NCBI GenBank assembly: GCA_020881835.1 | Contig: CP052876.1 | Span: forward strand, 2,790,001-2,854,000 | DNA: 64,000 nt | Source of the DNA: Kineosporiaceae bacterium SCSIO 59966 | GTDB taxonomy: Bacteria > Actinomycetota > Actinomycetes > Actinomycetales > SCSIO-59966 | Reading direction: 5' to 3' | Part shown: positions 17,456 to 25,280 of the stretch, piece after piece | How positions within the stretch are numbered: position 1 is the first letter of the stretch | Layout: each line of letters starts with the position of its first letter | Translations under genes and position numbers: made by a program | Notes under the pieces: generated by a model | What the model was told of the DNA's origin: nothing | What the model saw: the letters and a program-made list of their open reading frames with translations, nothing else | Databases searched by the model: none

Positions 17456-18852
17456 TGCCGTACGAGACTGCCGGCGGGACTCACGAGATCGCGTCGCGGC
17501 TGGGGCATTCAGCGGCCGCCATACGGGCGATTGCGGACCAACGGACCTTTCATGTTCCGGCTGAGGCGATCCAGGACTCGGATTCGATCCGCGAGCGAAT
17601 TTGTCCGCGGGGCGATCTCGCCCCGCCTGCGTCGGAGCGGCTCACCGCCGCGCTGGCGATCGATGGTTCACACGTCGTTGAGCAGGTGCGTGATGGTCTT
17701 CCATCGGTCCTGTACGGGTTCGCGCAGGCCGCCGCAGCGTATGTGGATCTCGGCGTCATGGAGTCGCAACGGGCTGAGCGGTTCGTCGACCCGTACAAGA
17801 TCGAGCGTGCGGTCAACACCGCTCTTGTGACGCTGGACCTGCCCGTCGCCGGCGCCTACACGCGTGCCGGTGTCGACATTGTGACGTCGTGGCGCGAGGC
17901 TATCAACGAGCTGTTTCGGCAGAAGAAGATCGACGTCAATCGCCTCGACCAGCCGCTGCTTGATTTGCTTTTCCTTCTCCACGGCGTTCCCGGGTCGCCA
18001 GCGGCCACCGTGCCGGTTAACTGCCCGACGCAGGACTGCAAGAAGGACGTTCCCGTGCCGCCCGCTGGCGCCGATTGCGACGCGTGCGGCGTGCACCTTT
18101 TTCCCACCGACGTGCTTCGTATCCACGAGGAGGTTGGCGAAGAGGGCACAAACCAGTCCGCTCTCGGGCGGCTGATGTCGGTGGTCGAGCTGTTGGTGCT
18201 GGTCGGGCTGGCGACGCTGCTGTGGGAGCAGTCGCGCCATAAGGCTCTGCCAACTACGCTGTTCATCGTCGATGGCCCGCTGGCCGTGTTCGGCACACCA
18301 GCAAAGCTGCGCGGGCGAGCCCTTGAATACTTCCAAGCGATGGGCAGTACTGCTCCGGGCAAAGCGCCATACGTTTGTGGGATTGAGAAGTCCGGTGCTC
18401 TGGTCGACTACGCGCGCCAACTGGCGCGGCACGGCATTCTCGAACCTGGTGACCTGTTGGTATGCGATGAACAGATCATTGCTCGCGTCGTCAATGCTAA
18501 CAACGCCCGCGCCTACGGCAAGGAGACGTACTGGGGCCGCAAGTTCGTGTATCGCGCGCTTGATGGGCGAGTCGTCGTCCCGACCGTGCCACCACAGACC
18601 GGCGCACCGTACGATGCCAACGGGGGCCAAGCCGACCCGGCGGCCTACCCGACGCTGCCGGCAATCCTCGACGTGATCGACCGCACCGGTTCCTCAATGT
18701 ACGTCGATGGCATCATCCCGGTGGCGGCCGCGCACGGGAAGGCCGCGTTCCCGATTGGTGTGGGCACTGATGTGCTCCGCCTTGTGGCCACCAAACGTCT
18801 CGGCGTCGACTCGTCTGGTGGACAAGCCGCTCCGGTACGGTCTGCGCCGTGA
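17455..18852 (+). CDS. nurA: NurA-like 5'-3' nuclease with zinc-ribbon insert
   Basis: 465 residues. NurA signatures are present: LAIDGSH (catalytic Asp at 70), FIVDGPLAVFG (Asp 273), CGIEKSG (about 309-314) and LVCDEQ. Between the first two lies an inserted zinc-ribbon, C190-x4-C195...C208-x2-C211, not present in the classic archaeal enzyme. Classic NurA has an RNase H-like fold, uses Mn2+ and is threaded with DNA by HerA. It begins within the herA stop (TGATG) and ends within the methyltransferase start (TGATG again), so the three proteins should be made together. Assignment rests on motifs and on pairing with HerA. Confidence 0.8.
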   Translation: MPYETAGGTHEIASRLGHSAAAIRAIADQRTFHVPAEAIQDSDSIRERICPRGDLAPPASERLTAALAIDGSHVVEQVRDGLPSVLYGFAQAAAAYVDLGVMESQRAERFVDPYKIERAVNTALVTLDLPVAGAYTRAGVDIVTSWREAINELFRQKKIDVNRLDQPLLDLLFLLHGVPGSPAATVPVNCPTQDCKKDVPVPPAGADCDACGVHLFPTDVLRIHEEVGEEGTNQSALGRLMSVVELLVLVGLATLLWEQSRHKALPTTLFIVDGPLAVFGTPAKLRGRALEYFQAMGSTAPGKAPYVCGIEKSGALVDYARQLARHGILEPGDLLVCDEQIIARVVNANNARAYGKETYWGRKFVYRALDGRVVVPTVPPQTGAPYDANGGQADPAAYPTLPAILDVIDRTGSSMYVDGIIPVAAAHGKAAFPIGVGTDVLRLVATKRLGVDSSGGQAAPVRSAP

Positions 18853-20063
18853 TGGAGAATGTGGCTCTGCTGCCGGCCGCACCCCTCCGGGCTGCTCACG
18901 CAGCTGACGCTGTCGCCCCCGCAATCCCGACGCACATCCTCGACAACCCACGCCCGCTCCTCGCACCCCTTGGCGACGTTGATCACCCGCTTATGGCGAG
19001 CAGGTACCAGTCGCCACTGCGTTACCCAGGAGCAAAGTCGTCCCTTGCTCCGGTGATCGCCCGGATCTTGGATGCCGCCAAGGGTGCGCGGGCCGTTCCG
19101 GAGATCAACCTGCTCGTCGAGCCGTTCGCTGGCGGCGCGTCGGCGTCCTTGCGACTCGTCGGCCAAGGGATCGTCGACCGAGTGTTACTTGCTGACGTGG
19201 ATCCGTTGGTAACCGCTTTCTGGCAGGCCGCGGCCGCTGACACAGATGCGCTGATCGACCGCATGCATGACGAGTGGACCCGATACGTCAAGCCAGGCGG
19301 AGCAACCGCCGTCGAACGGTGGGACTACTGGCGTTCCTGGGCGCCCGCTTGGAAGGCGAAGCCTTCCACGGTCCGACTGGGGTTGGCGACACAGTGCTTA
19401 TTTCTAAACCGCACGACGTTTTCTGGAATCCTTCACGGTAAGGCAGGCCCGATCGGCGGACGCAAGCAGGAGAGCCCGTACGGAATCGGATGCCGGTGGA
19501 ATCCGGAGGCCATAGAGGAACGGCTTCGATACGTCGGTCACTTGTACGACACTGGCCGACTCGTCGATGTCTGGCACAAGGACTGGAAACAGACACTCGA
19601 TGACGTGCCCGAGTACTACCCGCAGCTGATCCCGTCTCGCGTCGTCGCCTACCTCGACCCACCCTACATCGAAAAAGCTTCGCACTTGTACCGCACCTCT
19701 TTCGACCCCAGAGGTGGATACGGCGGCGACGGAGCTGGCAAGGCGGGATCAGATGACCACATGCTCCACATGCAGCTCGCCGCATACCTACGCACCAAGG
19801 CGCAGTTCCGCTGGCTGCTCAGTTATGACAATAACCCACTGCTGACCGAAAGTACTTGGCTCTACGCGCACGCTCGCATGACACCTAGCCGCGTGGACCG
19901 GGACACGCTCGGCGCACATTTTTGGACCTTGACCAAACGGTTGGTAAAGATGCGGTACACCGCCAGCGGTAAGACCGGCAAGCGCGACGCTGATGAACTC
20001 CTCATCACAACCCTCCCGCCATCGACGGTCCCCGTAGATCAGCAGCTGCGCGAGCTGCCTTGA
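18852..20063 (+). CDS. D12-class (Dam-like) adenine-N6 DNA methyltransferase
   Basis: 403 residues from ATG 18852, which overlaps the nurA stop. The SAM-binding motif is split as in D12 enzymes: SPLRYPGAKSSLAPVI (54-69) and LVEPFAGGASASLRL (88-102). The catalytic DPPY is in VAYLDPPYIEKASHLY (265-280), and the FLNRTTFSGILHGKAGPIGG block is typical. The first ~47 residues are unusual for the family, so ATG 18993 (MASRYQSPLRYPG) may be the real start. The recognition sequence cannot be deduced; many relatives modify GATC. In this operon it most likely marks self DNA or loads with HerA-NurA. Confidence 0.9.
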   Translation: MENVALLPAAPLRAAHAADAVAPAIPTHILDNPRPLLAPLGDVDHPLMASRYQSPLRYPGAKSSLAPVIARILDAAKGARAVPEINLLVEPFAGGASASLRLVGQGIVDRVLLADVDPLVTAFWQAAAADTDALIDRMHDEWTRYVKPGGATAVERWDYWRSWAPAWKAKPSTVRLGLATQCLFLNRTTFSGILHGKAGPIGGRKQESPYGIGCRWNPEAIEERLRYVGHLYDTGRLVDVWHKDWKQTLDDVPEYYPQLIPSRVVAYLDPPYIEKASHLYRTSFDPRGGYGGDGAGKAGSDDHMLHMQLAAYLRTKAQFRWLLSYDNNPLLTESTWLYAHARMTPSRVDRDTLGAHFWTLTKRLVKMRYTASGKTGKRDADELLITTLPPSTVPVDQQLRELP

Positions 20064-20805
20064 TGCTGGGGAGGTCACTCGCCTGCCACCACCTGCGCAG
20101 GACCTTGCGGCCGTAGTTGTTCGTGCCCGCGATCCGGTCCAGCTCCGCGCCGGTCGGTGTGCGGCCCTGGGCCCGCTCGGTCACGTCGTAGGCCCACATC
20201 CGCTGCTCGGCGATCGGCTCGGCCGGGGGGCGAGACTCGTAGGCCCACATCCGCTGCTCGGCGATCGGCTCGGCCGGGGGGCGAGACTCGTCCGAGACCA
20301 CCGCGAGACGCACCACCGCCCCGGTCTCGTCGTCGGTCTCGCCCCTCTCGGCGGTCTCGGTACGGGTCTCGGTACGGGTCTCGCTCGCGGTCTCGGCGCT
20401 GGTTCCGGCACGGTGCCGCTCGAGCGCGCGGCTGAGCAACTCGACCGCCAGCAGCAGTGCCAGCGGTGGGCACGCCGCCACCGCCACGGCGAACACGCTC
20501 AGCTCCTGGGCCGCCGCCACGTTCGCGCACAGCGAAGGGCAGATCCCGAACACAAAGGACAACTAAGCCGCTCACCGGCCACCGCCACGACGGCCGTGGC
20601 CGGTGGTCATCCACAACTCGACTGTGGCCGTGGTCAGGATGCCGTCCACGATCAACGGCCAGATCGCCGCCGTGGCCTCGTCGGCACCAAACCGCAAAGC
20701 GAACTCGCGGCCGTGCCGGTAGGAGGCGTACGCCGCACCAAGCGCGACCAGTGCGGTACAGACGCACTGCACCCATAGCGCGCAGTCCCTCCGAGGGGTT
20801 GCCAT
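20005..20805 (-). pseudogene. DUF2637 membrane protein gene broken by two in-frame stops
   Basis: The upstream half (20805-20575) reads LVALGAAYASYRHGREFALRFG and IWPLIVDGILTTATVELW. The downstream half reads FVFGICPSLCANVAAAQEL and ACPPLALLLAVELLSRALERHR. Together they make one DUF2637 protein (SpdB-like, common on actinomycete plasmids and integrative elements). They lie in the same frame but are separated by TGA (20572-20574) and TAG (20563-20565). The C-terminal part has a Glu/Thr-rich linker, a duplicated 17-residue unit and NNYGRKVLRRWWQ. The last ~59 bases overlap the methyltransferase 3' end, suggesting that the natural terminus was replaced. Confidence 0.7.
20187..20288. repeat. Two tandem copies of a 51-bp unit
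   Basis: Two identical 51-bp copies (20187-20237 and 20238-20288), each beginning CGTAGGCCCACATCC. The minus-strand product repeats a 17-residue unit containing ESRPPAEPIAEQRMWAY. The perfect identity implies a recent slippage duplication. Confidence 0.95.
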
Positions 20806-20810
20806 GGCGC

Positions 20811-21011
20811 TCACCGCAGCCCGCCTCCCGTCGCGCACCGCACATCGTCCGGGCAGTAACCGACGCAGGCGAACACCTGCGAACCGGTCACCGGCCGGAC
20901 CACCTGCACATGCGGGACCCGGACGCGGAGGTAGTCAGCTCCGCACGCCATGCAGGCCAACCCGTCGGCCTGCAACGCCGCCAATCCGACGATGATCGTG
21001 TCGTGGTTCAT
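20811..21011 (-). CDS. Small Cys-containing mobile-element protein
   Basis: 66 residues: MNHDTIIVGLAALQADGLACMACGADYLRVRVPHVQVV and a C-terminal CVGYCPDDVRC. The CxxC and CxxxC pairs suggest a zinc knuckle. Small proteins of this kind accompany DUF2637 genes on actinomycete integrative elements. It lies 5 bases upstream of the DUF2637 remnant, in the same direction. No function can be assigned. Confidence 0.5.
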   Translation of the reverse strand: MNHDTIIVGLAALQADGLACMACGADYLRVRVPHVQVVRPVTGSQVFACVGYCPDDVRCATGGGLR

Positions 21012-21127
21012 CGGGTGCCGCCTGCCGACAGGCGACGGGTACCGATTGTGCGGATCGTGATTTCAGGGCCTTCGACCAAGATCATCTGGTTCGTATGCTG
21101 AAGCGTTAGGCCACTCAGCCTGCCACC

Positions 21128-21415
21128 TCAGCCTGCCACCTCAGCCTGTCGAGCAGTCGTCACGTCGCAGCCGCACTCGTTCGACAACGTGGCGGTCAGA
21201 ACGATTCGCTGGCCGTTCTCCGCGGCGGTGTCGAAGAGCAGCCGGACGGCCCCCCACACCACGTCGTCCGGGCCGGTCACGACCGTGCTCATGCTGCCCA
21301 CGTCTACCCGCGCACCGCGCTCCTTCAGCGGCTCCAGGCTCGCTACGGCGTCGCCGATCAGGGCACTGAAGTCGCCGGTGCCCAGCGGGTAGAGCGACAA
21401 CTGGCAGGCGATCAC
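21128..21415 (-). CDS. Thiamine-binding YkoF/MTH1187-family protein
   Basis: 95 residues: MIACQLSLYPLGTGDFSALIGDAVASL, GSMSTVVTGPDDVVWGAVRLLF and IVLTATLSNECGC. This is the ferredoxin-like fold that binds thiamine or its pyrimidine moiety in relatives. Start GTG 21415 overlaps the stop of the upstream methyltransferase gene by 4 bases, so the pair is co-translated. No thiamine riboswitch was seen. The stop lies in a 13-base sequence (CTCAGCCTGCCAC) repeated in tandem. Confidence 0.8.
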   Translation of the reverse strand: MIACQLSLYPLGTGDFSALIGDAVASLEPLKERGARVDVGSMSTVVTGPDDVVWGAVRLLFDTAAENGQRIVLTATLSNECGCDVTTARQAEVAG

Positions 21416-22119
21416 GTCTCCTCCTTCAGCCGGCGAACGTCCTTCACCCAGCGGACCGCGAGAAAGCCGGGCAGGTCTCCCTGGCGCGCCTGGCCCTCCC
21501 TCTCCAGCCGCTCCGCCACCCGGCGGTCCAGGGCCGGGTCGGGCGGGTGGTAGAGCCCCTTGCGCACGGTGTACGGCGCGTCGAGCAGACCTGGGAGCTC
21601 GTCCTCGGTGAAGAAGTGGGCCTTGGCGAAGACACTGCCCGGCCGGTCCCGGGCGTCCTGCAGGTACAGCTCGCCCCAGGGGCTGTCGCGCGTCAGCAGC
21701 CCCAGGACCAGCCGGCCACCGGGTTGGAGCACCCGCCAGGCCTCACGCATCACCGCTGCCCGGTCGTCGACGAACTCCACGGCCGCGACCGCGACGACCA
21801 GGTCGAAGCGGTCGTCCTCGAACGGCATCGCGCTGGCATCACCCAGCACCCAGTCGACGGCGAGGTCGGAGCCTGCGGTCTTCCCTGCGGCGACGTCGAG
21901 CATCGCCGGGGACTCGTCCAGGCCGGTGACGACGAGACCCTTCTCAGCGAGCCAGATGGAGTGGTTGCCGGTGCCGCAGCCGATGTCGAGCGCGGACTCC
22001 CCCGCCACTGGGTGCGCCAGATCCTCCACCAGACCCTTCTCCACACCGTCGACGTACCTGCCGAGCTCGGTGTCGTACCAGGCGTCGTAGTCGTGTGCGT
22101 GCGCATCGAACCAGGGCAT
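21412..22119 (-). CDS. SAM-dependent methyltransferase
   Basis: 235 residues, class I fold. Motif I is ALDIGCGTGNHSIWLAEKG, followed by VTGLDESPAML, a D-A pair in VLGDASAMPFEDDRFDLVV, and the post-motif VLQPGGRLVLGLL. The N-terminus MPWFDAHAHDYDAWYDTELG is typical of small-molecule methyltransferases, but the substrate is unknown. ATG 22119 follows AGGAGG at good spacing. It overlaps the thiamine-binding gene by 4 bases. Confidence 0.85.
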   Translation of the reverse strand: MPWFDAHAHDYDAWYDTELGRYVDGVEKGLVEDLAHPVAGESALDIGCGTGNHSIWLAEKGLVVTGLDESPAMLDVAAGKTAGSDLAVDWVLGDASAMPFEDDRFDLVVAVAAVEFVDDRAAVMREAWRVLQPGGRLVLGLLTRDSPWGELYLQDARDRPGSVFAKAHFFTEDELPGLLDAPYTVRKGLYHPPDPALDRRVAERLEREGQARQGDLPGFLAVRWVKDVRRLKEET

Positions 22120-22214
22120 CGTCGCTCCTCCTGTCCGGCGTGGTGCACTCAGGGGCCGAGTCAATCAGGAGCACGCGGGCCCTGATCGCCACCTGCCGTC
22201 ACTACGCTAGGTTC

Positions 22215-22535
22215 ATGAGACTCGAGACTGCCGAGAGTGCATCGCGGCGTGCGGCGATCCTGGCGCATCGCGACACCCTCGACGCGATCCTCAAGCGCTA
22301 CCACGCCGGTAACCCCCGACTCTTCGGATCAGTGGCGCGCGGTGACGCAACATCCGAGAGCGACATCGACCTCCTGGTCGATCTCATGCCAGGCGGAGGG
22401 AACGAGCTGCTTCGGCTTGCCGGCATCGCCGAGGAACTGAGCGAGGTCCTGGGAACTCGCGTGGACGTCGTGGCCGCGTCGCTGCTGCGCAGTGAGGTTT
22501 CTGCACGTGCTCTCGCCGACTCGGTGGCCGTGTGA
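22215..22535 (+). CDS. Minimal nucleotidyltransferase (MntA-type antitoxin)
   Basis: 106 residues. The nucleotidyltransferase signature is complete: LFGSVARGDATSESDIDLLVDL, with the GS motif and the DxD pair. Proteins of this size are the antitoxins of MNT/HEPN (HepT) toxin-antitoxin modules, where they AMPylate the HEPN RNase. The gene overlaps the start of a decayed HEPN frame, so the antitoxin survives alone here. Start ATG 22215 is the first codon giving the usual N-terminus. Confidence 0.85.
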   Translation: MRLETAESASRRAAILAHRDTLDAILKRYHAGNPRLFGSVARGDATSESDIDLLVDLMPGGGNELLRLAGIAEELSEVLGTRVDVVAASLLRSEVSARALADSVAV

Positions 22536-22616
22536 CCCGCTGGAGATGCAGAACGGTTCGCCGACATCCTCAACGCGATCGTGCTGCGCAACCTTGGCAT
22601 GCCAGGCCATCGCTGA
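22532..22616 (+). pseudogene. Remnant of the HEPN (HepT) toxin gene
   Basis: GTG 22532 overlaps the MntA stop, as in intact modules, and starts TRW. The following bases encode AERFADILNAI in a shifted frame, which is how HEPN toxins begin. The frame then reaches a stop at 22614-22616. The catalytic RxxxxH segment is absent. An early frameshift and a large deletion have removed the toxin. Confidence 0.55.
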
Positions 22617-22734
22617 TCGCCACCTGGGGAGGAGTCGCATCCCCCTCCGGACGTCGTCCGGCCCGGAACCGGTCGCGACTCCTCCTGGGGCGGCGATCAC
22701 CCGGGTGTGGGGCCGGACGGGTTGCGCCTCCCCG

Positions 22735-23328
22735 TCAGGTGAGCTGCAGCGTCGTCACGCAGGTGGGCGCCTCGGCGTCGGTCCGCAGGTCGGCCTCGGC
22801 GGAGAGCCCGTCGTAGTCGACCTCCAGCGTCCCGTCGAGGTCGCGCGGTAGCCAGAAGCCGACGAAGCCGTTGCCCTCCACGGTCCGGGTCTCCTCGACG
22901 AGCACCTCACCGGTCTCGTCGTCGGTGATCCGGACGTCGACGTCCTGACCGGCGAGCTCGCCCTGGCAGGTGGTGAGCGAGTGGTAGAAGCACTCGTGGG
23001 TCTGCTGCACGTACGGGGCGATCGACACGTAGAAGCGGTCGTCGGGCAGCTCGAGCCCGACCTCGGTGCCGCCCGAGCCGGTCAGCAGCAGCTCGTCCGG
23101 ACGCACCGACGCCATCAGCGTGGACGGCCGCTCCTCACCCTCGAGGGTCTCCAGGTGGTCGATGATCTCAACCGGGCTGCGGCCGTCCAGGTCGTACTCG
23201 GCGAGCAGCTCAGTCTCCGGCCCGGCCCCGGAGGTGCCGGACGCCTCCGGCTCCGCGGACGACGAGCAGCCGGCGACGAGCAGCGCGGACAGCGCGGCGA
23301 CGGTGGTCAGGTGGTGGCGGTGGCGCAC
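22735..23328 (-). CDS. cueP: CueP-family copper-binding lipoprotein
   Basis: 197 residues with a lipoprotein signal (LSALLVAGC lipobox, Cys about 21), so it is anchored outside the cytoplasmic membrane. The C-terminal half matches CueP closely: APYVQQTHECFYHSLTTCQGEL, NGFVGFWLPRDLDGTLEVDYDG and PTCVTTLQLT. The conserved Cys residues are the copper ligands. In Salmonella, CueP stores copper in the periplasm. No copper-responsive regulator gene is adjacent. Confidence 0.9.
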   Translation of the reverse strand: MRHRHHLTTVAALSALLVAGCSSSAEPEASGTSGAGPETELLAEYDLDGRSPVEIIDHLETLEGEERPSTLMASVRPDELLLTGSGGTEVGLELPDDRFYVSIAPYVQQTHECFYHSLTTCQGELAGQDVDVRITDDETGEVLVEETRTVEGNGFVGFWLPRDLDGTLEVDYDGLSAEADLRTDAEAPTCVTTLQLT

Positions 23329-23527
23329 GGGCGTCTTCCTCTCTGGTGGTTACGACTCGACGAGGGTAGGCACACCCGGTGCGGACCCGCCCCGGGCCCT
23401 AGGGCACCACCTGCATCCCGAGGACGCCGGCCCGCCGGCCCGCCGTCCCGGCTGCTCAGGTTGCGGGTCCGCACTGCCGCGCGACAGTGGAGGGAGCACG
23501 GACCGACCACACCTGGAGGTGAGCACC

Positions 23528-23947
23528 GTGCCGAAGACGACGAAGAGCGGCGACCCGAAGCACAGCGAGCTGCCCGACACCCTGAAGCGCTCCCCGGAGA
23601 AGGCCCAGCGCACCTTTGCCAAGGCGCACGACGCCGCGGCCGAGGAGTACGGCGAGGGCGAACGAGCCCACCGGACGGCGTACTCGGCGCTCAAGCACAG
23701 CTACGAGAAGGTCGGCGACCACTGGGAGCCCAAGGACTCCCCCGGCCCGTCGGACGCCCAGGCCGAGGGCGGCCGGGACACCGACCGGGAGACCGCGGGC
23801 GGCGTCGACGCGAACGCCACGAAGGGGCACCTCTACGAGATCGCCCAGCGCCTCGACGTCCGGGGCCGTTCGTCGATGTCGAAGGACGAGCTCGTCGAGG
23901 CGATCCGCAAGGCCAACGACAAGGCCACCCGGGACGCCCGGGACTGA
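23528..23947 (+). CDS. ChaB-family protein with Rho-N-like C-terminal domain
   Basis: 139 residues from GTG 23528, preceded by GGAGGTGAG. The ChaB domain (about 15-70) reads LPDTLKRSPEKAQRTFAKAHDAAAEEYG and ALKHSYEKVGDHWEP. An acidic, Gly-rich linker leads to TKGHLYEIAQRLDVRGRSSMSKDELVEAIRKAN, a helix-extended-loop-helix of the Rho-N/SAP type that often binds nucleic acid. E. coli ChaB was linked to cation transport regulation, but the function here is not known. Confidence 0.85.
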   Translation: MPKTTKSGDPKHSELPDTLKRSPEKAQRTFAKAHDAAAEEYGEGERAHRTAYSALKHSYEKVGDHWEPKDSPGPSDAQAEGGRDTDRETAGGVDANATKGHLYEIAQRLDVRGRSSMSKDELVEAIRKANDKATRDARD

Positions 23948-23967
23948 CCCCCGACGCCCCCCGACGC

Positions 23968-24117
23968 TCAGCCCTGGCGCGGGTTGAGGTTCTCGGGATC
24001 GGCGTCAGGGTCCGGGTAGGAGTCGTCGTGCGGACCGCGGTCGTCGCGAGGCGACAGGTTCTCCGGGTCGGCGTCCGGGTCGGGGGGGATGGTGCCCTCG
24101 TCAGGGTTCTCGCTCAT
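23968..24117 (-). CDS. Small acidic repeat protein
   Basis: 49 residues starting MSENPDEGTIPP. It contains two copies of PDPDADPENL(S/N)PR separated by DDRGPHDDSY. It is very acidic and probably disordered. No known family is recognised. It lies between chaB and the YihY gene and converges on chaB. The exact repetition and natural N-terminus favour a real gene, but the evidence is thin. Confidence 0.45.
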   Translation of the reverse strand: MSENPDEGTIPPDPDADPENLSPRDDRGPHDDSYPDPDADPENLNPRQG

Positions 24118-24162
24118 GCGCCGCTGGTACCCACCGCCTCGCCCGACCATGCGCCCACGCCG

Positions 24163-25185
24163 TCACGATCCCGGAGCGGCGCCGGTGTCCCCTTCGCCCC
24201 CGGGCGGGGTGTCGGCCTTGACGGCCCCACGCTGCCCCATGGGCCGCTCCTGGCCGACCGTGGTGTCCCGGGCGGTCTGCTGCTCGGCCTCGGCGTTCGC
24301 CTCCGCGCCGAGGAGGATCGCGTAGGACGTGATCCACAGCCACAGCAGCAGGACGACGACCCCGGCCAGAGCGCCGTAGGTCTCCCCGTAGGAGCCGAAG
24401 TTGTCCACGTAGAGCGAGAAACCGATCGACGCGAGCACCCAGAGGACCGTCGCGATCGCGGCGCCGACGCTGACCCACGCCATCCTCGGGGAGTCCCGGT
24501 CGGGCGCGTACCGGTAGAGGACGGCGAGGGCCACGGTGACGACGCCGACGAGAAGCAGCCAGCGGACCACCTGGACCAGGATCTCCATCCCCGTCGACAG
24601 GCCGATCGCACCGAGTGCCGCCGGTAGCGCCGCGACGAGCCCGAGGGTGACGACGAAGAACAGGATCGCCCCCAGGGTCAGCACCAGGGCAAGGGCCTTG
24701 CGCCGGACGAAACCACGGGTCTCGTCCTCGTCGTAGGCGGCGTTGATGGCGGTCATCATGTGCCCGACCCCGCTGGATGCGCTCCACAGCGCTGCACCCA
24801 GGGCGATGACCAGGCCGATCCCGAGGGACTGCTCCGACTGGCTGGCCAGCGTCTCCAGCTGACCGGTCAGCAGCTCCTGCGCCGACGACGGCAGCGCTGA
24901 CGCCAGCGACTCGATCTGCTCACTGACCTCCTCAGGCTCGGCGACAAGGCCGTAGAGCATGACCAGGGCGATCAGCGCCGGGAACAGTGCCAGGAAGGCG
25001 TAGAAGGCGACGCCGGCAGCCAGCAGTGGTACCTGGTCGGCCTTCGCCTCCTTCCATGCTCGTTTGGCGATCTGCAGCCACCCTGTGGCCGGCACGTCCC
25101 TCGGGCCGCGGGCATCCTCCCCCGGGACCCGCCCGCTGGACCGGTTCGCCGTGGGCTGGTCGTCCGTGCTCGTGACTCGGTTCAC
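24163..25185 (-). CDS. YihY/UPF0761-family inner membrane protein
   Basis: 340 residues. After a ~40-residue polar N-terminus come about six hydrophobic segments, with the family motifs VPLLAAGVAFYAFLALFPALIAL, WSASSGVGHMMTAINAAYDEDETR, LYRYAPDRD and NFGSYGETYGALAGVVVLLLWLW. The family was once called ribonuclease BN but is a membrane protein of uncertain, probably transport-related, function. A polar C-terminal tail of ~40 residues is extra. Confidence 0.92.
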   Translation of the reverse strand: MNRVTSTDDQPTANRSSGRVPGEDARGPRDVPATGWLQIAKRAWKEAKADQVPLLAAGVAFYAFLALFPALIALVMLYGLVAEPEEVSEQIESLASALPSSAQELLTGQLETLASQSEQSLGIGLVIALGAALWSASSGVGHMMTAINAAYDEDETRGFVRRKALALVLTLGAILFFVVTLGLVAALPAALGAIGLSTGMEILVQVVRWLLLVGVVTVALAVLYRYAPDRDSPRMAWVSVGAAIATVLWVLASIGFSLYVDNFGSYGETYGALAGVVVLLLWLWITSYAILLGAEANAEAEQQTARDTTVGQERPMGQRGAVKADTPPGGEGDTGAAPGS

Positions 25186-25280
25186 GGCTCCGGGGTTACC
25201 CCGGGACGGGTCCGGCCAACCCGCCGGCAGCTGCTGTCACGACACCGCGGTCGACGGCGGGCTGACACCGACCGGCACGT

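Noticed and set aside
20563-20574. Stop-codon read-through or selenocysteine in the DUF2637 gene
   Set aside because: Two different stops (TGA and TAG) nine bases apart and no visible insertion element; decay is the simpler reading.
12411-21130. tRNA-Lys as an att site with a duplicated 3' end
   Set aside because: I found no second copy of the tRNA-Lys 3' sequence near the right side of the island, and large serine recombinases do not usually use tRNA genes.
21128-22200. Thiamine riboswitch upstream of the thiamine-binding gene
   Set aside because: The gene overlaps the preceding methyltransferase gene, and no THI-box-like conserved blocks were seen upstream of that pair.
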